A DNA stretch of 40,940 nucleotides from Thermoanaerobaculia bacterium (GCA_016650215.1 JAENWF010000116.1:1-40940), one strand, 5' to 3'. Positions 22,128-30,738 are shown, counted from the first letter of the stretch. The notes: generated from the letters alone by a model not told the origin. A program made the numbers and translations.

Positions 22128-23978
22128 ATGGCTGACGTAATCGAAAAACACGAAGAAGAAGGCGCGAAGGCCTTCGACAAGCGGCTCACTCGGCGGCTCC
22201 TGCGATATCTCCGTCCGTACCGGTGGCGGGCGGGATTCTCGGTGTTGCTGGTGATCGTGTCGTCGCTGTTCGAGATCGCGGGGCCGGCGATCACGGCGAT
22301 TGCGATCGATCTCTTCGTCAAGCCGCCGGCGCAGGCGAACCCGCTTACGTTCAGCACGCGGGTGGGGGAGTGGCTCACGTCTCAAGGTGTCTCGCCCGAT
22401 CCGCTTACCGGAATCAACATTGCTGCGGCGCTCTACCTCGCGACGCTCGTCGGTGGTTTCTTTGTGCTCTACACCCAGATGAACCTGATGAACCTGATGG
22501 GGCAGTACATCATGTACGACCTCAGAAAACAGATCTTCGGGCATCTGCAGAAACTCGACGTCCAGTTCTACGACCGCAATCCGGTCGGCCGGCTGATGAC
22601 GCGCGTCACGACCGACGTCGACGCACTGAACGACCTCTTTACCGCCGGCTTCGTCGCGATCTTCGGCGACATCTTCGTTCTGGCAGGCATCATCGGGATG
22701 CTTTTCTGGCTGAACTGGAAGCTGGCGCTGGTCCTCTTCTCGATCACGCCGTTCATCGTCATCGCCTCGATCTGGTTCCGCAGCGGCGCGCGCATCACCT
22801 ACCGTCAGGTTCGCTCGCGCATCGCGGCGATCAATGCGTTCCTGCAGGAGCACATCTCCGGTATGCCGACCGTTCAGCTCTTCAACCGTGAGGAGCAGGA
22901 GGCGATGAAGTTCGAAGGGCTGAACCGCCGCCACCGCGACGCGAACATCGACTCGATCTTCTACTACTCAGTGTTCTATCCGGTCATCGAGCTGGTTCAG
23001 ACGATCGGCATCGCGCTCATCGTCTGGTATGGCGGCGGCCAGGTGATTCAGGGGACGCTCTCGCTCGGCGCGCTCGTCGCGTTCTTCCAATACGCGCAGC
23101 GTTTCTACGAGCCGATCTCCGACCTCTCGGAAAAGTACAACATTCTCCAGGCCGCGATGGCGGCGAGCGAGCGGGTCTTCAAGCTGCTCGACACGCCGGT
23201 GAAGATCGAGGACAGCGGGACGCTCGAAGCCGAGGCGTTCGAGTCGATCGAGTTCCGCAACGTCTGGTTTGCGTACAACGCCGAAGAGTGGGTGCTCAAG
23301 AACGTTTCTTTCCGAGTGGATCGCGGCGAGCGCATCGCGGTGGTTGGCCACACCGGCGCGGGGAAGACCACCGTCACCGCGCTGCTGCTGCGTTTCTACG
23401 AAATCCAGCGCGGCGAGATCCTGCTCAACGGCGTCGACATCCGCAAGTACCAGCAGGCGTCGCTCCGCCGCATGTTCGCGATCGTGCAGCAGGACTTTTT
23501 CCTCTTCAGCGGCGACGTCGCGCAGAACATCAGCCTTGGCGACCCGTCAGTGACAGCGCAATCTGTGAAGTCGGCCGCGGTCCGGGTCCAGGCGGACCGA
23601 TTCATCTCGCGGCTGCCTGAGGGATATAACGCGCAGGTGCGAGAGCGCGGCGCTGGATTCTCCGTCGGCGAGAAACAGCTTCTTTCGTTCGCGCGCGCTC
23701 TCGCGTTCGATCCGCCGGTGCTGATTCTCGACGAGGCGACCTCCTCGATTGATACCGAGACGGAGCGGCTCATTCAGGAGGCGATCGAGACGCTGCTCGC
23801 CGGCCGGACCTCGATCGTCATCGCGCACAGACTGTCCACCATTCGCTCTGCCCACACGATTCTCGTTTTTCATCACGGCGAGATCCGCGAGCGCGGTTCC
23901 CATGATGAGCTGATGGCGACCAACGGCCTCTACCGCAGGCTTTACGAAGTGCAGTACCGCGAGAGCGTTGCGGTCTAG
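22128..23978 (+). CDS. ABC exporter half-transporter, catalytic-site subunit
   Basis: This 616-residue partner of the preceding half-transporter has an N-terminal six-helix domain with a cytoplasmic extension of about 20 residues. Walker A is GHTGAGKTT near residue 408. The signature is altered to FSVGEKQL near 510, and Walker B has the catalytic glutamate (VLILDEATSSID). A consensus ATP site would form from this Walker A/B and the LSGGQ of the first subunit, and a degenerate site from the other pair. Only a heptamer array separates the genes, so they are probably co-transcribed. Confidence 0.93.
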   Translation: MADVIEKHEEEGAKAFDKRLTRRLLRYLRPYRWRAGFSVLLVIVSSLFEIAGPAITAIAIDLFVKPPAQANPLTFSTRVGEWLTSQGVSPDPLTGINIAAALYLATLVGGFFVLYTQMNLMNLMGQYIMYDLRKQIFGHLQKLDVQFYDRNPVGRLMTRVTTDVDALNDLFTAGFVAIFGDIFVLAGIIGMLFWLNWKLALVLFSITPFIVIASIWFRSGARITYRQVRSRIAAINAFLQEHISGMPTVQLFNREEQEAMKFEGLNRRHRDANIDSIFYYSVFYPVIELVQTIGIALIVWYGGGQVIQGTLSLGALVAFFQYAQRFYEPISDLSEKYNILQAAMAASERVFKLLDTPVKIEDSGTLEAEAFESIEFRNVWFAYNAEEWVLKNVSFRVDRGERIAVVGHTGAGKTTVTALLLRFYEIQRGEILLNGVDIRKYQQASLRRMFAIVQQDFFLFSGDVAQNISLGDPSVTAQSVKSAAVRVQADRFISRLPEGYNAQVRERGAGFSVGEKQLLSFARALAFDPPVLILDEATSSIDTETERLIQEAIETLLAGRTSIVIAHRLSTIRSAHTILVFHHGEIRERGSHDELMATNGLYRRLYEVQYRESVAV

Positions 23979-23994
23979 CGGGAACATTGATTAT

Positions 23995-24023
23995 TTGACA
24001 TCCGTAAAGATCGGGGCTACCGT
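23995..24023 (+). promoter_or_regulatory. Candidate promoter for the small gene at 24075
   Basis: TTGACA (23995-24000) is a consensus -35. After a 17-bp spacer, TACCGT (24018-24023) is a weak -10. It is the only promoter-like pair between the ABC operon and the small gene. Confidence 0.45.
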
Positions 24024-24074
24024 CTCCTCCATCGCTAACAATCTGGGAGACCCAGGGGAGGAGGGGGAAACGGT

Positions 24075-24287
24075 ATGACCGTGAGGTTTTTCCCCGGCAG
24101 TAAGAAACAAAAGACGAGCCTGATTGCAGGGTTCCTGAGCCGGTTCAAAGTCGTGCACGAAATGGTGCGCCCCGAGGAGTACAAGCATGGCGTGCACCTC
24201 GGCACTGAGCCAGCCGTCGAAGTCGATGGACGCCTGTTCGTCGATCCGAATGAAGACGCCCTGAAGAAGATTCTTCACGTCAAGTAG
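24075..24287 (+). CDS. Small hypothetical protein
   Basis: This 70-residue basic protein has no recognised domain. The ending EPAVEVDGRLFVDPNEDALKKIL resembles the last strand-helix of thioredoxin-fold proteins, but there is no CxxC, so this is only a shape similarity. A strong purine-rich ribosome-binding region (GGGGAGGAGG) precedes the ATG. An upstream CTCCTCC segment could pair with that region (24019-24074). Confidence 0.65.
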   Translation: MTVRFFPGSKKQKTSLIAGFLSRFKVVHEMVRPEEYKHGVHLGTEPAVEVDGRLFVDPNEDALKKILHVK

Positions 24288-24289
24288 CA

Positions 24290-24317
24290 GTCATTCCGAG
24301 CGCAAGCTCGGAGTGAC
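24290..24317. repeat. Minimal inverted repeat related to the CCTGAG family
   Basis: GTCATTCCGAG-CGCAAG-CTCGGAGTGAC is a compact hairpin between two convergent genes. Its ends match those of the element at 26980-27066 (TCATTCCGAG). There is no T-run, so it is not a classic terminator. Confidence 0.65.
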
Positions 24318-24616
24318 TACGCGGTCCGGAACATCGACGCCGCCTCGCGCTCGACCGTCTGACGGATTTTCGACTCGAACGGCAAGGCGAGAAGCGGCAG
24401 TTTCCCGTCGATGATCACGTCGGTTTCCGTAATCTCGACCGTCCCCTTCGCCGAGAATCCCTTCGCTTTCAGATTCACGTAAAGCGTGTCGTTCTGCCAC
24501 TCGTGCTTCACGTCCTTCGCCTTCTCGCCGTGATCCTTCTCGAGATCGCGAAGCCGCGTCTCGATGATCGTCCGCGCTTTCGCGCGCGTGGTGTGGTGGG
24601 GGATTGCGATCTTCAT
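24317..24616 (-). CDS. Polyhydroxyalkanoic acid system-like protein
   Basis: The 99-residue protein matches, from memory, the small family annotated as polyhydroxyalkanoic acid system or PHA granule region protein (PF09650). It starts MKIAIPHHTTRAKARTIIETRL and ends with a helix KIRQTVEREAASMF. Between these lie strands alternating as in the START/SRPBCC-like small fold: HEWQNDTLYVNLKAKGFSAKGTVEITETDVIIDGKLPLLA. No PHA synthase or phasin is nearby, so a link to PHA is not supported by context. The start is an ATG preceded by GGAGACATCG. Confidence 0.8.
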   Translation of the reverse strand: MKIAIPHHTTRAKARTIIETRLRDLEKDHGEKAKDVKHEWQNDTLYVNLKAKGFSAKGTVEITETDVIIDGKLPLLALPFESKIRQTVEREAASMFRTA

Positions 24617-24664
24617 CGATGTCTCCTCACCTTGTGGCTTGCATGGTTTCTACCAAGGGGAGTT

Positions 24665-24772
24665 TCATCCTGAGCGAAGCGAAGGATCTCCTGATAGCGC
24701 TGGCGATGCACGTGCCTCAGGCATCGCCAGCGCTATCAGAAGATCCTTCGCCGTCTTCGCGGCTCAGGATGA
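24665..24772. repeat. Long inverted-repeat element with mixed arms (CCTGAG family, copy 4)
   Basis: The left end is of the GAAGCGAAGG subtype and the right end of the CCGCGAAGACGGC subtype. The core TGATAGCGCTGGCGATGC pairs perfectly with GCATCGCCAGCGCTATCA around an 11-nt loop. It occupies most of the 225-bp gap before yifB, in which no gene is seen. Confidence 0.88.
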
Positions 24773-24841
24773 GACCTACCTCTTGTCACCCCACGCACTC
24801 CGAGGTACCCTCGGTTCGGGACTTCCGCTGGGTCGCTCGCC

Positions 24842-26377
24842 ATGCTCGCAAAAGTGTGGGGCGCAGCGACGCTCGGAATTGATGCTGTACGAATTGTCAT
24901 CGAGGTGGACGGCGGGAGCTACACGGCTCAGCCGGGATTCACGCTCGTAGGGTTGCCGGATGCGGCGGTGCGCGAGGCGTACTCGCGCGTTCGCTCGGCC
25001 CTTCACAACTGCGGTCTGAATCTTCCGCCGCGGCACATCACGGTCAACCTCTCGCCCGCCGACGTACGGAAGGCCGGCTCCGGGTTCGATCTGCCGATCG
25101 CGATCGGGATTCTCCGCGCGCTCGATTTCCTCACCGATGAGAATGTTGCCGGGCGCGTGTTCGTCGGTGAGCTCTCGCTCGACGGCACGCTGACACCGGT
25201 GCGCGGGACGCTATCGATCTCTGCCGCGCTCGCGGGTGACGAGTCGATCCGCGAGCTCGTGGTGCCGGCCGCCAACGGGAACGAGGCTGCCGCCGTCGAG
25301 CGGACGCGCGTGATCGGCGCGCAGCACCTCGTCGTTCTGCTCGCGCATCTTCGTGGCCAGACTTTGATTGCACCGGCAACATCGACCTGCTCGCGCGAAT
25401 CGCAGACGGACTTTGCCGACTTCTGCGACGTGCGCGGCCAGGCTCAGGCGAAGCGCGCTCTCGAAGTTGCAGCGGCGGGCGGTCACAACATCATGATGAT
25501 CGGACCTCCCGGCTCCGGAAAAACGATGCTGGCGAAACGGCTCGCATCGATCCTGCCGCGGCTCTCACCCGAGGAGGCGATCATCACGACCAAGGTTCAC
25601 TCGGTCGCGGGAACCCTGCCCGCCGGGAGCGGGCTGCTGACTCGGCGGCCATTTCGCGCGCCGCATCACACGATTTCGACCGCCGGGATGGCAGGCGGCG
25701 GATCGATGGTCCGGCCGGGTGAGCTGAGCCTCGCGCATCACGGAGTGCTCTTTCTCGACGAGCTCCCCGAGTTCCGGCGGGAGACGCTCGAGGCGATGCG
25801 GCAACCGATGGAGGATGGCCTGGTCACGATCGCGCGCGCCGCGCGCTGCGTCACGTTTCCATCCCGCTTCACGCTCGCCGCTGCGCTGAATCCGTGTCCA
25901 TGCGGATTCTTCAATGATGGGCGGCGGGAGTGTGTCTGCTCGGCGCAGCAGATCGCACGCTATCTGGCGAAAGTATCAGGTCCGTTGCTCGACAGGATCG
26001 ACCTGCAGGTGGAGGTTCGCGCACTGACGAGCGAAGAGATCACGGGCACCGAGGCCGCCGAGGGCTCGGCGTCGATCCGCGATCGCGTTGAGGCGGCACG
26101 CGCCATTCAGCGAGAGCGTTTTCGCCGCGCGAAGATCCAATGCAATGCCGAAATGAGCAGCCGATTGATGCGGCGTTTTTGTGAGCTTGACGCCCCGTCG
26201 AGGAGTCTTCTGGTCAGCGCGATCGAGCGGCTGGCGCTCTCGGCGCGTGCGCACGACCGGATTCTGAAGGTCGCCAGAACCGTGGCCGATCTGGCGGGAG
26301 AGGAGCGAATTGGAACGGCCCATCTGGCCGAGGCAGTGCAATACCGGGCGCTGGACCGAGCCTACTTTCGGGGCTGA
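24842..26377 (+). CDS. YifB/ComM family magnesium chelatase-like AAA+ ATPase
   Basis: The 511-residue protein has the full ComM layout. An N-terminal Lon-protease-like domain (about 10-170) starts TLGIDAVRIVIEVDGG and includes GLPDAAVREAYSRVRSAL and ITVNLSPADVRKAGSGFDLPIAIGIL. An AAA+ core follows, with Walker A GPPGSGKTMLAKRL (about 221) and Walker B GVLFLDELPEF. Last comes the C-terminal magnesium-chelatase domain, with the conserved cysteine-rich loop NPCPCGFFNDGRRECVCS. ComM is a hexameric helicase that promotes branch migration during natural transformation. No competence genes are adjacent. The start is the ATG at 24842. Confidence 0.94.
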   Translation: MLAKVWGAATLGIDAVRIVIEVDGGSYTAQPGFTLVGLPDAAVREAYSRVRSALHNCGLNLPPRHITVNLSPADVRKAGSGFDLPIAIGILRALDFLTDENVAGRVFVGELSLDGTLTPVRGTLSISAALAGDESIRELVVPAANGNEAAAVERTRVIGAQHLVVLLAHLRGQTLIAPATSTCSRESQTDFADFCDVRGQAQAKRALEVAAAGGHNIMMIGPPGSGKTMLAKRLASILPRLSPEEAIITTKVHSVAGTLPAGSGLLTRRPFRAPHHTISTAGMAGGGSMVRPGELSLAHHGVLFLDELPEFRRETLEAMRQPMEDGLVTIARAARCVTFPSRFTLAAALNPCPCGFFNDGRRECVCSAQQIARYLAKVSGPLLDRIDLQVEVRALTSEEITGTEAAEGSASIRDRVEAARAIQRERFRRAKIQCNAEMSSRLMRRFCELDAPSRSLLVSAIERLALSARAHDRILKVARTVADLAGEERIGTAHLAEAVQYRALDRAYFRG

Positions 26378-26522
26378 GCGGGCTCGGCCGTAATGTATGT
26401 CTTTGCCCACGTTCAAGTTAGACGAAATCTGTTACGGTAAATAAGAGAATGCATGTCGATAATTCGGGATTAACTGTTACAGGCGCGACGTTTATCGGAA
26501 GACCAAACTGTGCGATTAATTG

Positions 26523-26550
26523 TTGACAAAATCCATTAGGATTTTATGAT
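26523..26550 (+). promoter_or_regulatory. Strong sigma-70-type promoter in an AT-rich island
   Basis: TTGACA (26523-26528), a 16-bp spacer and TATGAT (26545-26550) form the best promoter match in the window. The surrounding 26395-26575 is clearly richer in A+T than its neighbours. It holds repeated CTGTTAC and GATTAA motifs and a TTACGGTAA palindrome, which may be regulatory sites. Confidence 0.75.
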
Positions 26551-26597
26551 TCTAATCACTACGCCAGCTGGGTTCGTGAAGGGTGAGGAGTCGGAGA

Positions 26598-26978
26598 ATG
26601 GCTTTTGAGAAATGGGAGCCTGCGCCGGAGTTCGAGCGATTTCCCGCATCGGCAACCATCGTTCAGTCTCGCCTGATCCGGCTCCCGGGGCCGGTGGCGT
26701 CGATGCTCCGCCTTCGAGGCAGGAACAGCGCGAACCTCTACTACGACAAAAAGAGGAAAGTGATCGGCATCAAGCCGCTCGACCGGAAGGAAGAGGGCTC
26801 GGCGAAGATTCGGCAGTCGGACAAGTCGACCTCGCTTCACGTCCCGAGCTTCTTCCGCTTCTATGAGATCGATGTGCCGGGGATCAAGCGATTCCACTGC
26901 TGGTACGACGAGAAAGAGCGGATGGCGATGATCGACATTTCGAGGCCATCGCCGCGGGGACGACCTGCTGGGACGTAG
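26598..26978 (+). CDS. Hypothetical protein with a YDxxxxxIGIxP motif
   Basis: The 126-residue soluble protein is predicted to be mostly beta. It contains SRLIRLPGPVASMLRLRGRNSANLYYDKKRKVIGIKPLD and later LHVPSFFRFYEIDVPG. A similar YD-R-IGI-P core occurs, as I recall, in uncharacterised small proteins of Actinobacteria and Chloroflexi; this needs a search to confirm. The ATG at 26598 has GAGGAG 7 nt upstream and follows the strong promoter at 26523, so it is probably well expressed. Convergent with the GDSL gene across a terminator. Confidence 0.7.
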   Translation: MAFEKWEPAPEFERFPASATIVQSRLIRLPGPVASMLRLRGRNSANLYYDKKRKVIGIKPLDRKEEGSAKIRQSDKSTSLHVPSFFRFYEIDVPGIKRFHCWYDEKERMAMIDISRPSPRGRPAGT

Positions 26979-26979
26979 A

Positions 26980-27066
26980 GTCATTCCGAGCCGCGAAGAC
27001 GGCGAGGAATCTGGGAGGTGGGGGGACGGGACGCCGCCCAGATTCATCGCTGGCGCTCGGAATGAC
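26980..27066. repeat. Inverted-repeat element (TCATTCCGAG ends, copy 5)
   Basis: The left end is GTCATTCCGAGCCGCGAAGA then CGGCGAGGAATCTGGG. The right end is CCCAGATTCATCGC then a diverged arm ending CTCGGAATGAC. The outer 11 bp and the ATCTGGG core pair well, but the middle of the right arm is degenerate. Confidence 0.75.
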
Positions 27067-27071
27067 CAAAC

Positions 27072-27097
27072 AAAAGGCGGCCTTTCGGCCGCCTTTT
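27072..27097. terminator. Bidirectional rho-independent terminator
   Basis: AAAAGGCGGCC-TTTC-GGCCGCCTTTT is an 11-bp hairpin flanked by A-run and T-run. It lies between the convergent genes at 26598 (plus) and 27119 (minus) and can serve both. Confidence 0.88.
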
Positions 27098-27118
27098 CGT
27101 TTTCGATGTGAGACGAGA

Positions 27119-28522
27119 TCAGTGACCGGCGCGAGCCCGGCGTGTTTTCACCGGCGTCGCAAGCCGCAAAATCGATTCCGCCGCTGCCGGCGTCATCTCC
27201 CACTCCATGCCTTCGGTCAGCGGAGCGCCCGAACTCGTCGTTGCGAACGCGCCGTTGTTCGCGAAGAACTCCCAGATTCCCATCACCGGGATCTTGCTGT
27301 CATACGTGCGATTGATCGTCCGGATGTACTCGTTCGCGAAGAACATGTAGCCGATGTCGGTGAGATGGAAGCCGTCGAAGCTGAAGATGCCGCCGCTGAT
27401 GTACGACGAGGTGAACGTGAATGGCCCGACGTGATATCCGCCGGTCGCCGCGAAACGGTTGAAGAGACCGTTGATATCAGCGACCGGGATGTCGCGCGAC
27501 TGTGCGGCCTGCGTGATCACGGCGTTGTATTCGGCGGCGCGCGCCACGATCTGAGCCTGCTCGGCCGGCGTCAGCACTTCGGCGTCCGAGAGCGGGGTGC
27601 CGATGTTCGGGAACGAGGCAAAACGCGGGTCGGCACCGAGAGCCGCCGGGAACCCGACGCCCGTCGCGATCCGGGCAGATGCGGGGAGAAGAACGAGACT
27701 GCCGGGCGGGAGTTGACCGAACGTGCCGCCGCCGAGATCGGCGACGAGGAAGATCGGCAGGCCGTTCGGTCCGAGCAGCGGCTGACGTGTCGCGGGATTG
27801 ATGATGACCGGCGGTACGGTCGTCAGCAGCGGCACTGCCACCGGATTCGTCGGAAGTGTGCCGACCACCATTCCCGCGTTCGGCGCGCCCGCGGTGAGCT
27901 GATCGAGCATTGTGTTGTAGGCAGTCCTGAAAGAGTCCGTCGACGTCAGGGTGGCGGGAGTTCCGGTCAGCACCGCCGTGAGAAGGTCGTTGCCTCCGAT
28001 CCAGACCGCGATGAAAGTCGGGTTGAGCGAGACTGCCTGCTGCACCGGCGTGCCGAGGCCGCGCAGGATGAATCGTGCCGCCTGGGCCGCGGTGCCCGTG
28101 GGGTTCTGCTCGCCGCCCGTAAGGGCGGTGAGGTCACGAACATTGGCGCCTGGAATGCTGAGGTTGTTGTAAGCGCGAGGGTAGGTGGTGAGCAGCGGGC
28201 TGCCCAGGCCCGGCGCGGTCACGAGGCGCGGCGGGAAGCTGATTACGTCAACGAGCTGAATCTCCGGTCCGAGGCCGGGGTAGCTGACGAGCGGCTGCAC
28301 AAAACCGGGTGCACCCGTCTGACGAGCAATGATCGCCGGCCAGCTATAGATCTGGTGGCGCTCGTTCATCGAGCCATTCGAGTATCCGGTACCGTAGCTG
28401 TCGCCGAGAGCGACGAACCGGCTGAAGTCCGCATGTCCCCGGGCCGCGAAGCCTGGAACTGCAATCATCGTCATGACAGCGAGTGCTGCTGCGATGCGCG
28501 AGAAGCTGTTGATGCGAGTCAT
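27119..28522 (-). CDS. Secreted SGNH/GDSL-family hydrolase
   Basis: This 467-residue putative esterase or lipase has a signal peptide (about 1-26, ending GFAA). The catalytic blocks are in order: FVALGDSYGTGYSNGS (nucleophile serine, block I), VWIGGNDLL (block III asparagine) and FDGFHLTDIGY (block V Asp-His). It is longer than minimal GDSL enzymes, with large insertions between blocks. The ATG at 28522 is fixed by AAAGGAG 8 nt upstream; the longer reading frame into the preceding gene is non-homologous. It follows the FadL-type porin gene by 26 nt, suggesting hydrolysis of a lipid or ester whose products are taken up. Confidence 0.9.
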   Translation of the reverse strand: MTRINSFSRIAAALAVMTMIAVPGFAARGHADFSRFVALGDSYGTGYSNGSMNERHQIYSWPAIIARQTGAPGFVQPLVSYPGLGPEIQLVDVISFPPRLVTAPGLGSPLLTTYPRAYNNLSIPGANVRDLTALTGGEQNPTGTAAQAARFILRGLGTPVQQAVSLNPTFIAVWIGGNDLLTAVLTGTPATLTSTDSFRTAYNTMLDQLTAGAPNAGMVVGTLPTNPVAVPLLTTVPPVIINPATRQPLLGPNGLPIFLVADLGGGTFGQLPPGSLVLLPASARIATGVGFPAALGADPRFASFPNIGTPLSDAEVLTPAEQAQIVARAAEYNAVITQAAQSRDIPVADINGLFNRFAATGGYHVGPFTFTSSYISGGIFSFDGFHLTDIGYMFFANEYIRTINRTYDSKIPVMGIWEFFANNGAFATTSSGAPLTEGMEWEMTPAAAESILRLATPVKTRRARAGH

Positions 28523-28548
28523 CGGTTTCTCCTTTGGGTTCCGACTGC

Positions 28549-29844
28549 TCAGAATCTCAGGCCCACGTTGGTGAACCAGAGGGTCGCGTTCGTTTTGTAA
28601 TCGCCATTGAGCTCGACGCTGCGGCCTTCGGTGCTGCGGTCTGCGAAGTTGAGAACCAGCAGACCGCCGTCGAAGATCCATGGGCCGTGGTGATAGCCGA
28701 CGCCGAAGGTGACGCCAGTGCGATCCGCATCAGGAAGAAGCGGGCTGACCGCCTCGGTCGGCTGCGGGTTCTGGTCGAACAGGACGCCGAGGCGGACGTC
28801 CCAGTTCTCGGTCGCATGCTTGTTGGCGCCGAGGCGGAACGAGAGCGAGTCGTCCCAGTTCTGCGGGCGTTCGAAACTCGCCGCCGGGGTGGTCGCAAAG
28901 TCGACGGAAAGCGATTCAAAGCGGCTCCACGTCGTGTGGGTGATGTCGAAGTCAATGTCCCAGGTTGGAATCACGCTCGTGCCGACGCCAATCGCGAGGA
29001 TCGCGGGGAAGGGAATCGTGGTCGAGATTTTCTGGTCGGGTGGCAGTGAGGCTAGAACGAGTGCGTCGATCTGCGCGTTGCCCGTCGGGATCTGTGTGAA
29101 ATCAGCGTCGCCTTCGAGGTCGATGTCCATCGGCGCCCGGTACGACGCACCGAAGCGGAATGCTTCGCTCGGCTTGAGCAGCACGCCGACGTTCCATCCC
29201 CAGTTGTCACCCCATTCGCTGTCGAGGTGCGCTTTGGCGATGTCGATGATGCGACCGGTGAAAGGATTCGTGCCGCTCCCGCTGAGCGGGATGTTGCGAG
29301 CGAGCGTGACGTGCGCACGCCGATATTCGGCGCCGAAGCCAACCGCCACGACACCCGATGTGCTCTTCCATGCGATCGAAGGCTGCAGCGACGCGGTCTT
29401 GAGGTTCGCATCGCGCGATGAGAAGCGGCCGATCCACGGATCTTCCCAGTTCGTCCGCAGACCAAACGCGCTGAACATGCCGATTCCGACCGTGAGGTTC
29501 TCGCCGATCGGCATGATTCCGTAGCCATTGGGGGGGATGAACGTGTGGCGGCGATATTTGGCGGTCGCACCCGAGCTGAACTCATCGTTCGGATCGCCGC
29601 GGAATTCGTTGTTGAAGTTGATGATGGTGAGACCGCCGAGCATCGTCGTCTCGCGCTGATACGCGATGCCGGCGACGTTGAAGAAGATTGCACTCGGATC
29701 GTCTGCCGTCGCGGTGAAGGCGCCGGCCATGGAACTGGCCTTCGCTCCCTGTTCAGGAATCAGGAATCCGGAGGCGAACGCTGAAGCGGTTCCGATCAGC
29801 GACAGGAGCAACGTCAAAGAGAGAAGCCTGCAGGTTGACCGCAA
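28549..29844 (-). CDS. FadL/OmpP1-family outer membrane transporter
   Basis: The 431-residue outer membrane beta-barrel belongs to the hydrophobic-compound uptake family. After a signal peptide (about 1-24) comes the family's N-terminal hatch sequence GFLIPEQGAKASSMAGAFTATADDPSAIFFNVAGIA, with the typical NPAG-like position as NVAG. Barrel strands continue to a terminal aromatic residue (WFTNVGLRF). The start is TTG at 29844, supported by GGAGGT 6 nt upstream. It shares an operon with the GDSL hydrolase. The substrate is probably a fatty acid or hydrocarbon, inferred from the family. Confidence 0.92.
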   Translation of the reverse strand: MRSTCRLLSLTLLLSLIGTASAFASGFLIPEQGAKASSMAGAFTATADDPSAIFFNVAGIAYQRETTMLGGLTIINFNNEFRGDPNDEFSSGATAKYRRHTFIPPNGYGIMPIGENLTVGIGMFSAFGLRTNWEDPWIGRFSSRDANLKTASLQPSIAWKSTSGVVAVGFGAEYRRAHVTLARNIPLSGSGTNPFTGRIIDIAKAHLDSEWGDNWGWNVGVLLKPSEAFRFGASYRAPMDIDLEGDADFTQIPTGNAQIDALVLASLPPDQKISTTIPFPAILAIGVGTSVIPTWDIDFDITHTTWSRFESLSVDFATTPAASFERPQNWDDSLSFRLGANKHATENWDVRLGVLFDQNPQPTEAVSPLLPDADRTGVTFGVGYHHGPWIFDGGLLVLNFADRSTEGRSVELNGDYKTNATLWFTNVGLRF

Positions 29845-29940
29845 GGTGTAACCTCCTCAATTTCTAGATCATTACGGGCGGAGAAACGGCCGGATCATAG
29901 CACACGGAATTTACGTCGGCGGACGTCCATTGAGGACGCC

Positions 29941-30723
29941 ATGACTCGCTCGATTTCGTTGATTGCATTGCTCTTCGCCGCGCATTCCGCGTTCGCTGGA
30001 ATCACCTACCAATTCACGAGCGAGACGAGCGGGATGAGATCCCAGACGATCAAGGGAACCGTGCTCGTCGAAGGCCCGCGGATGCGCATTGACTTCACTA
30101 CCGGCGACGGCATGCTGTTCGCGAACGGGTCGCGCGCGATCTCGAGCGATGGCGGCAACACCCTGACAGTCGCCGACCCGCGGGCGAAGACGTTCTACAC
30201 GATCGACCTCGGCGCGATCCTCGGCGGACCCGACTCTGTCGTCCGACAGATGGGCGGACTCCTTAAGTTCGACGTCCGCAATCCGAAGGTGAGCGTAAGC
30301 GATCGCGGGGCCGGTCCGGCGATCGAGGGATACGCGACGCGCAGGTCGGCGATCAGCAACTCCTACGACATGGTCGTTGATGCGATGGGGCAGAAGATGA
30401 CGATCGGAATGAGCGTCGCGACGGACGTCTGGTGGACGGATCGCCTCAGCGCCGAGTACACGAATTTTCTGCAGGCGCGCGGTGTGAAGACCGGCATCGC
30501 CGCGCTCGACAAACACCTCGAAGCCCAGAGCGCCATGATCAAAGGGTTCCCGCTCCGGCAGGTGACGACGACCAATATCGTGATGAATGGGAAGGCGATG
30601 AAGTCGACGTCCACGTCGAACGTGAGCGCGATTCGGAAGTTGACGATCGCGCCCGCCGAATTTGCGATTCCGGCGGGATACAAGAAGGTCGCGAGTCCGA
30701 TGGAGAAGCTGACGGGGAAGTAG
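29941..30723 (+). CDS. Secreted DUF4412-like protein
   Basis: The 260-residue product has a signal peptide (about 1-19, ending AFA). Its mature part begins GITYQFTSETSGMRSQTIKGTVLVEGPRMRIDFTTGDGMLF. It continues with a DARAKTFYTIDL-like strand and ends with FAIPAGYKKV. This LolA/LppX-like beta-sheet pattern matches, from memory, DUF4412 proteins. GAGGA lies 4 nt before the ATG. It diverges from the fadL-like gene; no further functional clue is visible. Confidence 0.75.
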   Translation: MTRSISLIALLFAAHSAFAGITYQFTSETSGMRSQTIKGTVLVEGPRMRIDFTTGDGMLFANGSRAISSDGGNTLTVADPRAKTFYTIDLGAILGGPDSVVRQMGGLLKFDVRNPKVSVSDRGAGPAIEGYATRRSAISNSYDMVVDAMGQKMTIGMSVATDVWWTDRLSAEYTNFLQARGVKTGIAALDKHLEAQSAMIKGFPLRQVTTTNIVMNGKAMKSTSTSNVSAIRKLTIAPAEFAIPAGYKKVASPMEKLTGK

Positions 30724-30738
30724 TCCGTCATTCCTCGC

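Noticed and set aside
24290-24317. Rho-independent terminator between the convergent genes
   Set aside because: The hairpin is good, but there is no T-run on either side. Its ends match the dispersed inverted-repeat family.
24317-24616. A polyhydroxyalkanoate storage locus
   Set aside because: Only the small PHA-system-like protein is present. No synthase, depolymerase, phasin or beta-ketothiolase gene is nearby.
27062-28600. Plus-strand 512-codon open frame
   Set aside because: It is antisense to the GDSL hydrolase, which has all catalytic motifs, a signal peptide and a ribosome-binding site. The antisense product is Arg/Glu/Asp-rich low complexity typical of GC-rich shadow frames.
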